Shown here one piece after another: positions 47,021 through 59,045 of a DNA stretch of 64,000 bases. Position 1 is the stretch's first letter. Each line of letters starts with the position of its first letter. The stretch covers positions 434,001 through 498,000 of the forward strand of contig JAMSLZ010000003.1 in assembly GCA_026027325.1 (NCBI GenBank). The letters run 5' to 3'. Source of the stretch: Actinomucor elegans (taxonomy: Eukaryota > Mucoromycota > Mucoromycetes > Mucorales > Mucoraceae). The position numbers were made by a program, and so were the translations under genes. The notes under the pieces are model-generated. The model saw only the letters and a list, made by a program, of their open reading frames with translations, was not told the DNA's origin and did no database searches.

Positions 47021-48863
47021 TATCTTCTCTTCAAATTTTGTTGCATTTTTGAGAGAGAGAAAATGAATATCGAGGAAGCACTTGAGTAATGAATGTAAAA
47101 TATATGGTGTTCAGCATGAATTAAATACTGAAGTTTAAGTTGTAGTACTCATGTAAGCAATCAAGACAGGTTCTAGGTGCTGTAAAGTTGATGTCAGTTA
47201 TTAATCTTGAATATGTAAAATGAAATGCTTTCATTATATTGTTTTGTACTAATAAAAAAAATAACGATAGTGAGCACGCTTTTCTCTCAAATTTTTAATT
47301 TTAACGATGTAGATGATAATGAATTAATCCCAAATCGCATTATATAGATTGAGGAAGGATAGATGTATGTAATTTACTTTACGAAGCTAAAATTCAACAC
47401 TATCATAATACTTTAATCAGTGAATAGTTATCGTAGATGCGATATTATATTTGGACGAATATTATAGATTTTTTTTAAAAAATTTTATTACACTACCCTA
47501 AGACCAAAATTTTCGAATTCTACATTGTAATCAATATATTGTATAACTAAGTAACTGTAAATTACATTCACCACTTGCAACTGAAAACTAGTCCCTAACA
47601 AACCTCGGTAAGATGTCCTTTCTGACTAATACTACATGCCTAGAATGAGTTTATTTATCTATTATATCCTTTTTTGTTCAATTAAACTGCAATCATTGTT
47701 ATCTTGTCAAAAATCAAATACAAATTACATGTAATTCTATGATCTAGATACAATAACTTTTATTATGTCTTCCAATCGATCTCGATTAACTGCCATATTT
47801 GACTTATAGCCCATACCCATAAAGAGTAGAAAGGCTTCTGTTCTTTATGGACAGGAAATGTGGGGTAATTAAAATCCTCATAGTAAGAATGAGCGAAGTT
47901 CAAATAGGCGTTTTGATATATCCCTGAAAATAGTCAGTAAGCTTTTTTTTTTTAAATATCTATGCAGTCAATCGAATAATCTAACCATTTATATGCTCTC
48001 TCCGAGCGTATATTTGAATTCCCTAAATGTTTTATCAAGGCAGATGCTGAATTGTGTGTCCTGATCTACTATGCAAATATTGAACAACTATGAAGAGTTT
48101 CTAATTTGTACATTTCTTGTAAGTAGTAATAACAAAGAGATCGTTTATATTAATAATATTCGTAGATTTACCCATAGATAATATTAAATGCTGTCGTACT
48201 TGGTAAGCTACGGTATTGATAAGTTACTCTATCATCGTACAGAAGCGTACACATGGAGTAATCTGCCTAATACATTATGCATATGGTTCTAATAAAACCT
48301 TATACATATATTTGTGAACTACTGTGATTTTAGTGTGCAATAGTTGTTGAAATAGGGCTTGGTAGAATAATTTTGCGTCTGGTAATATATGCTAATAACT
48401 GTCTGCCATGTCTCAGTAGTCTGCCTTTTGTAATAGCTGAATGTTTATTTGCGTTCCCTCTATAATATTTTCTTTGCTATTTGTAATTGAGTTATAAAAT
48501 ATCGTGGATTGAAAATATTTTAGAAGATTAGAAGATAGTTGAGAAATTTCTATCCAAGCTTATTTGTTATAAGAAAGGGATTATGGTTTGCAAAAATGCA
48601 AGATTTGCAAGACTAGCAAGATAAAGCTTGATAAACTTTATGTATCATGTAGCAATCCACATTCTAAGTCCTTGATGGGGGCTCAATGCGGCATTCCTTG
48701 TATACTTTTTTTTTATTTAAATGGGCCTCTGTCTATTATCGGTTATTGCTACATCTCCAAAGAGATTATATTATTAGTTTTGTATCAGGTAAAATATAAT
48801 TCAAAATAGCTCAAATAACCACCCTTATAATTTTTTTAAGATATAGTCTTCCATTGAATCAAA
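47021..48863. other. Intergenic, mostly the upstream half of a duplicated locus
   Basis: From about 48010 onward this is homologous to 58060-58856. Before that, AT-rich with no gene. The 73-codon frame at 48588-48809 lies inside the duplicated segment and is not conserved as an open frame in the other copy, so I reject it as coding. Confidence 0.55.
48010..48863 (+). repeat. Duplicated locus segment, copy 1 (upstream part)
   Basis: Shares ordered blocks with 58060-58856. Examples are GATCGTTTATATTAATAA versus GATCATTTATATTGATAA, the TTGTATCARGTAARA block, and CTCAAATAACCACCC versus TCTAAATAACCACGA. The region just before the start codon is also shared. The homology runs into the secreted-protein gene. 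Confidence 0.7.
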
Positions 48864-49280
48864 ATGTATGTCAAAGTTTTATTCATGCTTTTTGCCTTAT
48901 GTGCCATTGTTTCAAACGTAGCAGCAGATCAACTTTGCGTAGACGATTGTGAAAAAGATTATGTTGAATGTATGAATAATGAAAACGATGAGCCTCTCTG
49001 TTTTGAGAGAGAAAACAGTTGCTTTGAAAATTGTGATGTAGAAGGAAAAAATTGCTATGACTACTGTAATGAAGACTATAATCAATGCATACAAGATGGA
49101 AACGATCAAGATGAATGCCAACAGAAAGAAAACGGTTGCATGGAGGGTTGTGATGATATAAAAAGAAATAGGTGCTCTGACTACTGTGTTTCAGCCTATA
49201 ATCAATGTGTACAAGATGGAAACGATCAGGATGAATGTCAACAGAAAGACAGCTACTGCTTAAATAGCTGTATGCCATAA
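48864..49280 (+). CDS. Secreted protein with three six-cysteine 33-residue repeats
   Basis: Single-exon, 138-residue protein. A signal peptide (VKVLFMLFALCAIVSNVAA) precedes three repeats at residues 25-57, 64-96 and 104-136. Each has exactly the spacing C-x3-C-x6-C-x9-C-x6-C-x3-C, so the mature protein has 18 regularly spaced cysteines. Repeats 2 and 3 are nearly identical (NQCIQDGNDQDECQQKENGC, NQCVQDGNDQDECQQKDSYC); repeat 1 is more diverged. Linkers are six and seven residues. The mature part is highly acidic. The paired C-x3-C ends suggest a disulphide-locked helical hairpin per repeat, which is inference. I know no named family with this pattern. It could be an effector-like, wall-associated or antimicrobial protein. 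A truncated relative lies at 58857-59045 with homologous upstream DNA. Confidence 0.8.
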   Translation: MYVKVLFMLFALCAIVSNVAADQLCVDDCEKDYVECMNNENDEPLCFERENSCFENCDVEGKNCYDYCNEDYNQCIQDGNDQDECQQKENGCMEGCDDIKRNRCSDYCVSAYNQCVQDGNDQDECQQKDSYCLNSCMP

Positions 49281-50283
49281 TAAACGAATATTGGTTTTAA
49301 ATTTTCTCATTATGTATTCTTATTATGCTTCTATATGTGTATATTTAGAGTTATCAGTACTAGATATGAATGAATATTTGACCAGGATCTACAGTACAGA
49401 ACGTCTCTTGCCTAAATAACTATGATTTGTATAACGAAACGTAATTCTTGCGCTTAGGATAGCGCTTGTAAAATGTACATTCAGCCCCCAATATAATGGT
49501 AACATTAATTATCACAGACATACCCACTTCAGTTAGAAGCGCGTAATCACAGTCAATGAATACTGCTCCCTTTTTTAATAAGTAACAATAACCGAAGCAA
49601 TAATGTTCCATAATAATCTAATAAAGAGATTGTTAGATAAATTTATAATTATGGCTACAAACACCCCCAAGTTCTTATGGAGACATCTTTGATCTCTTAT
49701 ACTACCTGTTCACAAAGGTAAAAGGCTCATCTTTTTATTATAAGGGCTGTTACGTGTCAAATGCAGCAATTGATTGAGATTGATTGGGAAAAACTATGAA
49801 CCATTAGAACTAGGTTACTCGAAATGCATTGTATTTACAGTTAATTGTTGGCTAGATAATATGAAGATTATTTTGCGACAACATAGTGTTTTCGACAAAA
49901 ATTCTACAAATTGACAGTTTTAATCTAAGCTAACGATCAATAAAGGGAAAGTTTTGATAGGGAATGATATAGAAATGAAAACTATTTTTTTATGCTTACC
50001 TTATAAAAACGTATATTAAAGTAGAAGGTTGTTGATAACTAAAGAGTGTATTTTTTTTTTGCTTGCCTACGCAATATTTTTATATTTAGTTTTCGTTGAA
50101 AGAAAATTCAGTTTCCTGCAACATGTATGTATTAGATACAACAATAAAGGTTAAATATTTACTCATTCCCTTGCACTTATGTTCTTACTTTTTTGGTTGG
50201 TTTCTGAGCACCAAGGAATTAAATAATACAATTACAAATCGCAGAATTGGATATAGCATACTATTTGACGCGCGCAATTTCGG

Positions 50284-50345
50284 CTGATCTCGATCAAATA
50301 TCGCATCAGACTAGCAGCTCTTATTCAGAATGAGTAATTGTATCT
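50284..50345 (+). repeat. Dispersed ~60-bp repeat
   Basis: CTGATCTCGATCAAATATCG, then CATCAGACTAGCAGCTC and TTCAGAATGAGTAATTGTAT. One of the best-preserved copies. Confidence 0.75.
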
Positions 50346-50544
50346 GATCAAGCTTCAATTATTTCCAGTTACTTTAATTGTTCATTGAATACCATATAGC
50401 ACTTAAAATTTTCATTGGTGATTTCGCAATATACGCACAAGCCCCAGTTCACAATATCCTGACCAGTGAGGGCGATTAAGCTGCCATCCAAAATTGGCGG
50501 ACACTATCTGTATAACCAACGGGTCATTTTTTTGTGTAATGAAA

Positions 50545-50585
50545 CCACGTTAGTAATGGCAAACCCCAAGGTTGCGCAACCGTGG
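50545..50585. repeat. Inverted repeat with 12-bp palindrome
   Basis: GGTTGCGCAACC (50570-50581) is a perfect palindrome. A CCACG at 50545 can alternatively pair with CGTGG at 50581. Could be a cruciform or protein site; no evidence of function. Confidence 0.6.
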
Positions 50586-51194
50586 CAGAAACACAAATCT
50601 ATTTAAAAGTATGATGTAAAAAGACTTGATACAGAAAACCCCTTTCTTTTTATTCATTCACTCAATCCTTGTACATGGATAGAATATAACTGAGTTTTCG
50701 CTTCATCCATTATCCAATGACACGTTAGGCCTCGTGTCTGGATATTTAGTGGTGCAATTAGCTAGGGCACTTGTTCTTATTCTGATACCAATTATACGGT
50801 TTTAGTCTATTTTTGAAAATGATAAATGATAAATCTGTTACCCTTCTTTTTAAATAAATATGCAACTGTAAAAGACGACTTTATATTTAAACAAAAAAAA
50901 AACTAAAGGTAAGATTTTCTACTAAGAACACAGAATTTATTGTTGCGCAAACCATATTTTCAATGACCCTTTTAAGCTTCTTTCGCCCGAATTGAATGAA
51001 TTGTATATTTATGGTCATTTTAATACTAGAATCAGTTAAAACGGAGCAATAAGACGTATAAATATAGCTCTTTAGCAGCGTCACCCGGTTTTTTGTCGCG
51101 GATTCACAATATAGATAGCGCCTAAACTAAACTTGGCTCTTGACCATGCGGGTTCTCTTAAGCTCTATTCTGTCAATTTTTTTTTGTATGCCCC

Positions 51195-51202
51195 TATAAA
51201 AA
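51195..51202 (+). promoter_or_regulatory. TATA box of chitin deacetylase B
   Basis: TATAAAAA, 49 nt before the ATG at 51244. Confidence 0.6.
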
Positions 51203-51243
51203 AGTAGATGAACTGAAAAGATCTTCTTTATCTTTCTTTCATC

Positions 51244-52702
51244 ATGTATCTTTCAGGAATTGGAGCATTAATGTTAGCTACAGGTACATTTGTATCTGCT
51301 GCTGCAACAACCACATCATCTGGCATTTTGGCAGTTGCCTCGCCTACATGGCTTCCTGATTTCCCTAAGCCTACCGGTGTCAATTCAGGTTATCCTTCTG
51401 GTACTTTGAACTTGACTGATAGTTTACCCCATACATCATTAAATTTGTCCTCCTACCCTGAGCCTTGGGGCGAGCCTACCACTGATCATCCCGAGATCAA
51501 GGCTGTCATGAAAGCAATTGACTGGACCAAGGTACCTAAAGCTCCCATCCGTAAAGCCAAGTCCAATGGTGATCTTGACATGTCTGGCTACGATGAGGGT
51601 AAAGACCCTTACTGTTGGTGGTCCGATACCAATTGTGTCAAGCCCAAGGCCTCTTACTTGCCTGAGGATATCTCCATCTGTCCCAATGCTGGCGACTGGG
51701 GTCTTAATTATGATGACGGTCCTTTCAACCCTCAAGGCGAAGATAAAGAGTTGGACAAATGGGCTGAACCTGAGCTTTATAACTTTTTGGCCAAAACTAA
51801 TAACCAAAAGGCCACTCTCTTTGTAAGTAATTTTCACAGCACAGATATATATTTGATAATTGACTTGTTTATAGTACATTGGTTCCAATGTTGTTACTTT
51901 CCCTGAAGCTGCCAAGCGTGCTATCAATGATGGCCATGTTCTTTGTGTCCACACCTGGTCTCATCCTCAAATGACTTCTCAAACTAACGCTCAAGTTGTT
52001 GCTCAATTGTACTGGACATTGCGTGCCATTAAAGAAGCTACTGGTGTCACCACACGTTGTTGGAGACCTCCTTATGGTGATGTTGATGATCGTGTACGTG
52101 CTATTGCTTGGCAAATGGGTATGACTACCTATCTCTGGGACCAAGATACCAATGATTGGGATATGCCTGGCGATGGTGGTGGAAACTTGGCTCCCTCCAA
52201 GGTTGATGGTTATTTCCAAGGCTGGATTGATACTCGAAAGAAGGGTACTGACAAGCATGGTCATATCGTTCTTGAACACGAGTTGAATAATGCTACGGTC
52301 AAAATGACTGAAAAATGGCTTCCCAAGTTGCAAGAGTCCTTCAACGTTGTTTCTATTCAACAATGTATGAACATTTCTCAGCCTTATTGGGAAGAAAACT
52401 GGGTCTATCCTACTGAAGAGAACCCTCAAATTGCTAATACTAGCTCTACTACTACTGCTGCCACTTCTCCATCCGCTGTAGCTTCTACAATACCTGCTTC
52501 TATTTCTGCTACTACCACTACTGCTCAACAAGTTTCTTCTACTCCTGCGGCTGCTGAGTCTCCTGAAGCTTCTTCATCCAGTAGTACATCCAACAATGTC
52601 TTGGCCAACACCAATGCTCAAGATCAATCTGGAGCTGTCAAGACTACAGCTACTTCTGCCTCTGTTTTGGCTGCTGCTGCAATTGCAGCTTACTTTATCT
52701 AG
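51244..52702 (+). CDS. Chitin deacetylase, GPI-anchor type (paralogue B)
   Basis: CE4 polysaccharide deacetylase of 468 residues from exons 51244-51822 and 51875-52702. Signal peptide (GIGALMLATGTFVSAAA) followed by a short spacer. NodB motifs are complete: NYDDGPFNPQGED, HTWSHPQM, RPPYGDVDDRVRAIAWQMG, DTNDWDMPGDGG and HIVLEHELNN. Motif 1 begins NYDDGP instead of the usual T/S-F/Y-DDGP, a conservative change that leaves both Asp intact. The C-terminal 90 residues are Ser/Thr/Ala-rich and end in a hydrophobic tail (SVLAAAAIAAYFI), as expected for GPI attachment. It is a paralogue of the gene at 39826-41297, on the opposite strand and about 10 kb away. It lacks that gene's first intron. Its single intron lies at F|YIGSNV, one nucleotide from the position of the paralogue's second intron. 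Confidence 0.95.
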
Positions 52703-53270
52703 ACTAGTTTATTCTCGCTGCAAGCATTTTATATCATTTTATATGCTAGCTAACCTATATGCATTTTGCCAGCAATAAACTATTTTCCAATTGTATATAC
52801 ATAATGAATCAATCTGTTTTGTTATACATCACCTTCTATAATCGACAAAAGCAAGATAAAGCATGTTCATTCGAATTCATACATATTGAAATAATATTAT
52901 GCGACCATATACATAGTTCAAAACACGGAAGTAAGGGTATATATATATCAGAGGTATTTAATAAGAAAGTATTGTTGGGTCTTTGGTAATGTCACAGGCA
53001 ATACCGTTATATCTTTGACAATACGACCCGTCAGGATAAACTAAGCTTTAGTTGCATACTACGATATATTTATCGAGTCAATTTTAGTCTATGTCAATTA
53101 CTTCTATGAAGCGAATGAAACTATAGATAATCTCTAGAAAAATTATGGTGACTGATGTGAATAAAACATACACAATAACACAGGGCTTGATTGTTTAATA
53201 TAAAGAAAAACGAAGCAAATACTTTATTTATAAGGGTATGATTACAATATTAGCCGACGAAAAAAAGCTT
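52703..53270. other. Intergenic, convergent 3' flanks
   Basis: Between the stop codons of chitin deacetylase B (+) and COG1 (-). AT-rich; a 76-codon frame at 52759-52989 has no domain. Terminators presumed, none clearly recognisable. Confidence 0.6.
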
Positions 53271-56200
53271 TTATCTTGTTCTAATCGATGATGAGTTTAA
53301 ATGACCAATGGGAAGTAACGTAAATCTAGTAGCTTGAGGTGCCAATGGCAATACATTGTACTGCTGCTGCTGTTGATTTGTCTTACGAGCACTACAGAAC
53401 AAACATAAGTAATTGTCAATGAGTTACCAGTAGTTGTAATTTACCTTTCGTAAATATCATTGTTGGCACTTGTTAATATACCAAATAACAAGCATTGTTT
53501 GATATAGAACTTATGAACACAGGGCTTCAAATGGGGTTCATAACTAGCCCAGTTAATAGGATCAATCTATATTTAAGAGTGTGAGGCATACATGTAAACA
53601 GGCTCTAATCCTTTAGTGTACCTCATTTTGCAAGATACTAAATACTGTATTACTTGCCAACTTGGTTCCTCCAGCTGTGTCCAATACAGTGTTCAAAAAC
53701 AAGTAATCAAATATCAGCTGTAACGCACCGTTTTCTGTTATTTCGAGTCCTGCTTGCAAATATGATTCAAATACACTATGCACACTACTCGATAGTTGAT
53801 TTCTTAGCTTGGCCATAATAACCTAAAAATTATGTGAGTATTTGACTATTAAATGGGGGGGGGGTTAAGCTACTTACTTGGTCCAACATGGTACTATGAA
53901 TACGTTGAATTTCTTCACAGACATAAAACAAACAGAGCACCGTGGTATTGCTTGATTGTGTAGGCAGCTTTACGTCTTCTTCTACATCTATGAGTATTGT
54001 TAATACTATACTTTAATACTCCTATTGCCGTTACTTACTTTCCCAAACAGTAATTGAAGGGCATCGATCGTTCCACTTGGTTGATGTCAAAGACGTCTTT
54101 AGCTTCTTTGCAAATTCCAGTGTTAACCAATGAATCCACGTATCATGAGCTTCATGAAAGGTTTGAATAAATACTTGCTGCACCTGAGCATACGCCGGCT
54201 CTACATTATACGCATCAGCTTCCTTCCATATTGGCCTAGCTCGAAAATGCTTACCTTTATTGATACTACTACGTAGTTCAAACGCAGGTGGAGTGCTATG
54301 AGCAGATATTAACAATGCCTTTGGCAACTCCTTTGATAATGTAGCAATGTTCTTTGCAAGTCGGCCAATAAATATGTGGAGATCATTAACTAACACAAAT
54401 ATGCTAAATAGGTTTTCAATTATTCAAGCCAAAAACATTCTTACTCGTTTTTTGATCGGTCCATTCATTACTAATTCTTGTCATGAGTTGCTTTAGTCCT
54501 TCAGCATACGAAATCATAGTGTCAAGACATTTGTCTTGAAAGTATACCCTAAGCTTGTCACTATCACTATATTAAAGTATATTAATAAAAAGGGGACATC
54601 ATTTCGTACAAATGGGTTTACTTACGCTTTGATATGAAAATCATCGTGTTCTTCGTCTGCATTCAAGTGTTCCATAACATCTTGACACATAATCGACAGG
54701 CTCATATCAAACTCATGTTGCAGTCGATACAAGGCGTCTGTCCGCGTTTCTTTTAAAGATTTTAAAAACGCGGTCGCATTGTTTGTTGTGGTAACAGTGG
54801 ACGACCAAGGCATCACCATTGCAACAGCCTTTTTACTGTTCACTGCTGGCCATATCACTTTGTCAACCTGATCTATTAGTTGCTGCAATGCTCGATCAAG
54901 CATTCTTTGAGCATGCTGATAAAATAAATCTCGGTATAATTGATCCCATAATGCTGCATCTAATAGTAGCTTGTGTCGAATTTCGATCAGTTCGCGCTGC
55001 GTGGTGATAGGTTGCAACGTCTGAGGCAATTGTTCTTCGAATAAGCGCCTAATACGCATGAGCCAAGAAGATGTATCTACATCCATAAGAGGCTGCTTGC
55101 CGGAAAATTGCGGCAGATATGTTTGTAAACTGTCAGGCAAATAGCGCACAATAAGGTGTACATTAGCGCTAGGTGAAAATAAGCGTGTGATAGCGGGCTG
55201 ACTGGGTGTTTCATTGCCGTGGCTGGATTTGGATGGAATCAAGAATGTAGATTGAAAAGAGTCGACATAAATCTCGATCAACGAATTTGGAGAACCAGCA
55301 AAGATGGTGTGGGCTTGATTCAAGGTGCGTTGAATGATGAGAGTGATTTCTCGAAGTTGGTGGCTGATACGGTGTTGCATTGTATCTGTGCTCTTGGTAT
55401 AATGGTGCAGGACGTCTTGGATTACATTGAATCGCATTTCCAGGAGTGTATCAAGTACGCCTTGGTAAGTTAGATCGTCTAATAACATGAGTCCTACCAT
55501 GATCTCTGCAATATGCTACTAGAGGAATGAGCAACGCAAGCTATAACATCCTGTTTGAGAGGCTTACCTCAGAACTTTGTTCTGATACACGGAGATAGTG
55601 TATGGATCGTTGCACGATTTGGGGCCCAAAGGCACTGACTGCGTCCCATTGCCTTTGGATGACAGGAAACGCAACTTCCAAATCAATAACGGACTTCTTT
55701 TTTTCTTCCTCTAAATAAGCATGTACCTCCTTTGCTAGCACATAAAGGCGACTGGCATGAAGATAACGATGGTTTTCCAGCGCATGCCAAATCTGTTCTG
55801 GTACATCAGCTAATGACTTTACCAGAGCAGCAATAACATATATGTATTTTCGGTTCGTATCTATATGAGCTTCAGTTTTATGTCAATAAAGTTTCATTGT
55901 TTCGTTTTTTTTTTCTGCGTACTTCGATTGTCATCTCTCAACTGTAAAACTTTCTTTGCATTATGTTTTATACTATTGATGTCACATGCTGTTTGCATGC
56001 GTTCAAAATTAGACTGTATCGATTGCGCATTAGTGCTCATTGTAATAATAGCGTCGGCAGCCGATATTAAGTCTTGATATTGTTCACTGTGGGTCAAGCA
56101 GCCAATTAGTCAAGTTTAGCTATAGATTTCGAATAATCCTTACCCAACCATGGCGCGTAACTCTTTTTTTTGAGTCTCAATGGCATTACTATACAATGTC

Positions 56201-56343
56201 TCGAGATTAGAAATGAACAATTAATAATACTTTATTCTGTTATACCGTGTCTTTTGCTCAAATGCTCGGACATCTGGTACACTTGACTCGATAAGATAAA
56301 TGTCAGGATCGTCCTCTACTGAAATTTCTTTTTCTTTTGACAT
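53271..56343 (-). CDS. COG1: Conserved oligomeric Golgi complex subunit 1
   Basis: Subunit of the COG tethering complex for retrograde vesicles within the Golgi. Eleven exons (56343-56246, 56188-56144, 56086-55923, 55860-55568, 55515-54626, 54566-54445, 54389-54039, 53987-53878, 53822-53622, 53566-53445, 53391-53271) give 838 residues. The N-terminal Vps51/COG1 region shows KKELRAMVGEQYQDLISAAD and a helical stretch ending LQLRDDN. It continues with HRYLHASRLYVLAKEVHAYL and FPVIQRQWDAVSAFGPQI. The middle and C-terminal parts match COG1 only loosely, including the late FDYLFLNTVLD and a QQQQQ run near the end. All splice phases agree. The exon-4/5 and exon-6/7 acceptors were chosen because nearer AGs introduce stops. 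Intron 8 contains a G10/C10 homopolymer at 53855-53864. Confidence 0.88.
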
Positions 56344-58856
56344 TATTTAAAGCGTTTGCATAAAAAGGAATGAAAAGTTCTTTGGGTCAGCCTTAATTTA
56401 AGTGATGGTGATATATCACTGTTAATTTTGATTGTCAGCGGTGATTGAATAAGTAACGTCGTCGGTCAAGCCCTAATTGTGATCATAAATTGGAACTTTT
56501 ACTTTAATGTGATAAATGTATAATTAAAATATTCTTAACTTTGGGGAATCAACTAACAAAGATGATAAACAGTTCCACTGCGTGTCAGATAATGTAAATG
56601 TTGTCTAATACTCTTCGTATTCCATGGAATTTTTTACTAAAAGTTTTGTATGTGTGTTTACCAGCATAATTTACGTATTTTATATGGGATAAAATACTAA
56701 AAATATTAGCGTGTTTCTAATATCGCTTACTTCTTAAATATTGTTCATGATATTGAAATGCTATTTATGCCCTCAAACAATGACAAGATCTAAAAGAAAT
56801 AACCTTAGGAACTCAGATACATTATATACCCGTCACGGTGCTTCTCTCCTTAGCTATGCTACCATTTCTAATTCTTTGGCTCTATCAAAATGTTGGTATA
56901 TTCTCACCATTGTTCCAGTTCCTTATAATTTTAACAAGGATTTTTTTTAGGATCAGTAGCCCTTCAATGGTTACCTCCAGGCATAACGGTGAATTAAACA
57001 TTTTGGATCCTCTACTATAGCAAAATGCTCTCTGTATTATTAGTAGGTTGATTCAACCCTCTTTCTTAGTTGCCAGTTTAAGCAAATGTTTGTTCAGAAT
57101 CTAAACTTTTTATTGATTTTTAATGAAAATTGTCTATAAGAAAAAAAAACAGTTTAATAAAATATACATAAAGCTGAATGGTATGCCTGGTGATGTAAAG
57201 ATCGTTTGTTGTTCTCTTTAATTGGTGTATATATCTTTAACAAGTACAAATTACCCCAGCCAGCTCAAATGGGAAGGCTCTCTTTAAGTTAATATTTCTA
57301 CAATAAAACAATATTTCACTTCATCAACGAATATAAGAATACTAAAAGTTATCATTATTGCGAGCATATTTATTGTTTTCCGAAAATATAAATTTAAGTT
57401 ATGGTTATATTATAACGAATCAACACAAATGCGCCGAGTTTTTAATTTAAAGAAATGTAACATAAAATCGGTTTATTTGAACATATCTATATAGGTAGAA
57501 GGCAATATCATAAAGAATCATTTCAACAATATTATATTTGAAAAACTCTATGTAGATGTATATAATGGCAAAAATTGGAATCGAATGACAACTGTAAAAT
57601 TAAATATGAAAATAATTTTCTGATAAAATATTACATATCCTTAAGTGATCGTTTTAACATAACAACGCAAGAAAGTAAAGATATTATTAGAGATAGGCAA
57701 ATAAATATACTTTACTAGTTGACCCGTTTGGATCAACTTAACCGGGACTTGTTTATAATAGGCAGTTTGATAAATCTGTAAAAAGACCGCCATAATTCAA
57801 GTATTTAAATTTTCAAAACAATACAGTCATCTCTTGAAACATCGGTATCGATGAAACACTTGATTTATATCGTTAATAAAGGCAACCATAATAAGCTCAT
57901 TAAGAAATGTACTACGTTTCTTGTTATTTAATATTACATAACCAACTATTGACGACTAGTTTGAACTCTACCCAGTAAAAGACAGACATATATAGAGCGC
58001 AGTAAATCGATATTTTAATAGTACGATGCTACATATAATGAAATTTTCTTTATATGCTCTAAGTCAAGCCTACTTTTAGCTTGAGCTATTAACAGAGCAG
58101 ATCTTAAATCGTGCGTCTCAGCTATCGAATGATGGAGGATGTTTCTTGAACGTACGCTTTTCACAAGCAATACTCAAGCGATCATTTATATTGATAAATG
58201 TACACAGTTTCATTTTGTCAAGAGTAGTGAGCTACTATAACAATTTGTTTCTTTATGACCGTATTGATGGAGTGATCTGCATGGTACGCATACTATACTT
58301 GGTTGTTCCAGAAGCAATGCCCTATGCATATATGGGATAAATCCTGAAGGCTTAGCGTACAGTATTTGTTGAGGTAGGATCATGTAAACTATTTTAAACA
58401 AGTTAATATAGTTATGGTTATTCCTATTGTTATACTATTCTTCTCTCTCTTTGGAACAGGTAGATATCCATGTTTCCACTATAGTAATATGGTTACTTTC
58501 AATTGCAATACTATAAATATCATGAATAGAAAATGTCTTAGATCTTTGTAAACGAAGAGATCATTATTAACTATTATACAAGAAAGGAAATATTCCTTAC
58601 AATAGGGCTAGCAAGGTAGAGCCCCTTGATACTTCATGCATCATATAGAGGTTAGCATTGAAGGTCTTTGAAGTAGGCTTAGTATTGGTAATCCTTGAGC
58701 TTTTCTTGTCTATTTAAATAGGCGCATAGTCGTCTCTTTCCGTGTTTTTTTTAACAAATATTTAACAGTTAACCTTGTATCAAGTAAGACAAATCTAAAT
58801 AACCACGATAACACGCTTACAATTTTTCCAATTATATAGTGATCTACTGAGTCAAT
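56344..58856. other. Long intergenic region ending in a duplicated segment
   Basis: AT-rich. From about 58060 onward it is the second copy of the segment upstream of the cysteine-rich gene. Frames at 56741-57020 and 58146-58401 look non-coding. No gene seen before the remnant at 58857. Confidence 0.55.
58060..58856 (+). repeat. Duplicated locus segment, copy 2 (upstream part)
   Basis: Homologous to 48010-48863 and, over its first 240 nt, to 38160-38400 (shared TTTGTCAAGAGTAGT and AGCTACTATA, then GAGTGATC). Same orientation as both. Confidence 0.7.
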
Positions 58857-59045
58857 ATGTATACCAAATGTTTATTCGTCTTCTTTGCCTTAGATGCCGC
58901 TGTTTCTACTGTAGCTCAATCTTGCGAAGAACAATGTACATCACCTCCTGGTCCTTGTATTGAAGGGCCAGTAGAAGAACCAATTGAAGCCACTGTTATG
59001 CGCAATTTTGATTAAAGAAGCTGTTTAAATAATTGTCGCAAGCTC
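58857..59045 (+). pseudogene. Truncated relative of the six-cysteine-repeat secreted protein
   Basis: An ATG at 58857 opens 52 codons to TAA at 59013. The start (MYTKCLFVFFALDAAVSTVA) aligns with the signal peptide of the protein at 48864, but has an Asp inside the hydrophobic core. Only the first part of a repeat follows (SCEEQCTSPPGPC). Just past the stop, in another frame, SCLNNC matches the C-terminal YCLNSC of the intact gene. The homologous upstream DNA supports common descent. The simplest reading is an internal deletion plus frameshift that left a dead copy. A shortened but expressed secreted peptide is possible. Confidence 0.6.

Larger units (their letters stand above)
49281..51243. 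other. Long intergenic region
   Basis: Holds one good dispersed-repeat copy (50284-50345), a 12-bp perfect palindrome with outer CCACG/CGTGG arms (50545-50585), and the TATA element of chitin deacetylase B. Frames at 49420-49611, 50096-50287 and 50887-51084 look non-coding. No gene seen. Confidence 0.55.

Noticed and set aside
48883..49278. 131-codon minus-strand frame opposite the cysteine-repeat gene
   Set aside because: Antisense shadow produced by the repetitive coding strand.
51439..52531. Large minus-strand frames over chitin deacetylase B
   Set aside because: Antisense shadows of a well-supported two-exon CE4 gene.
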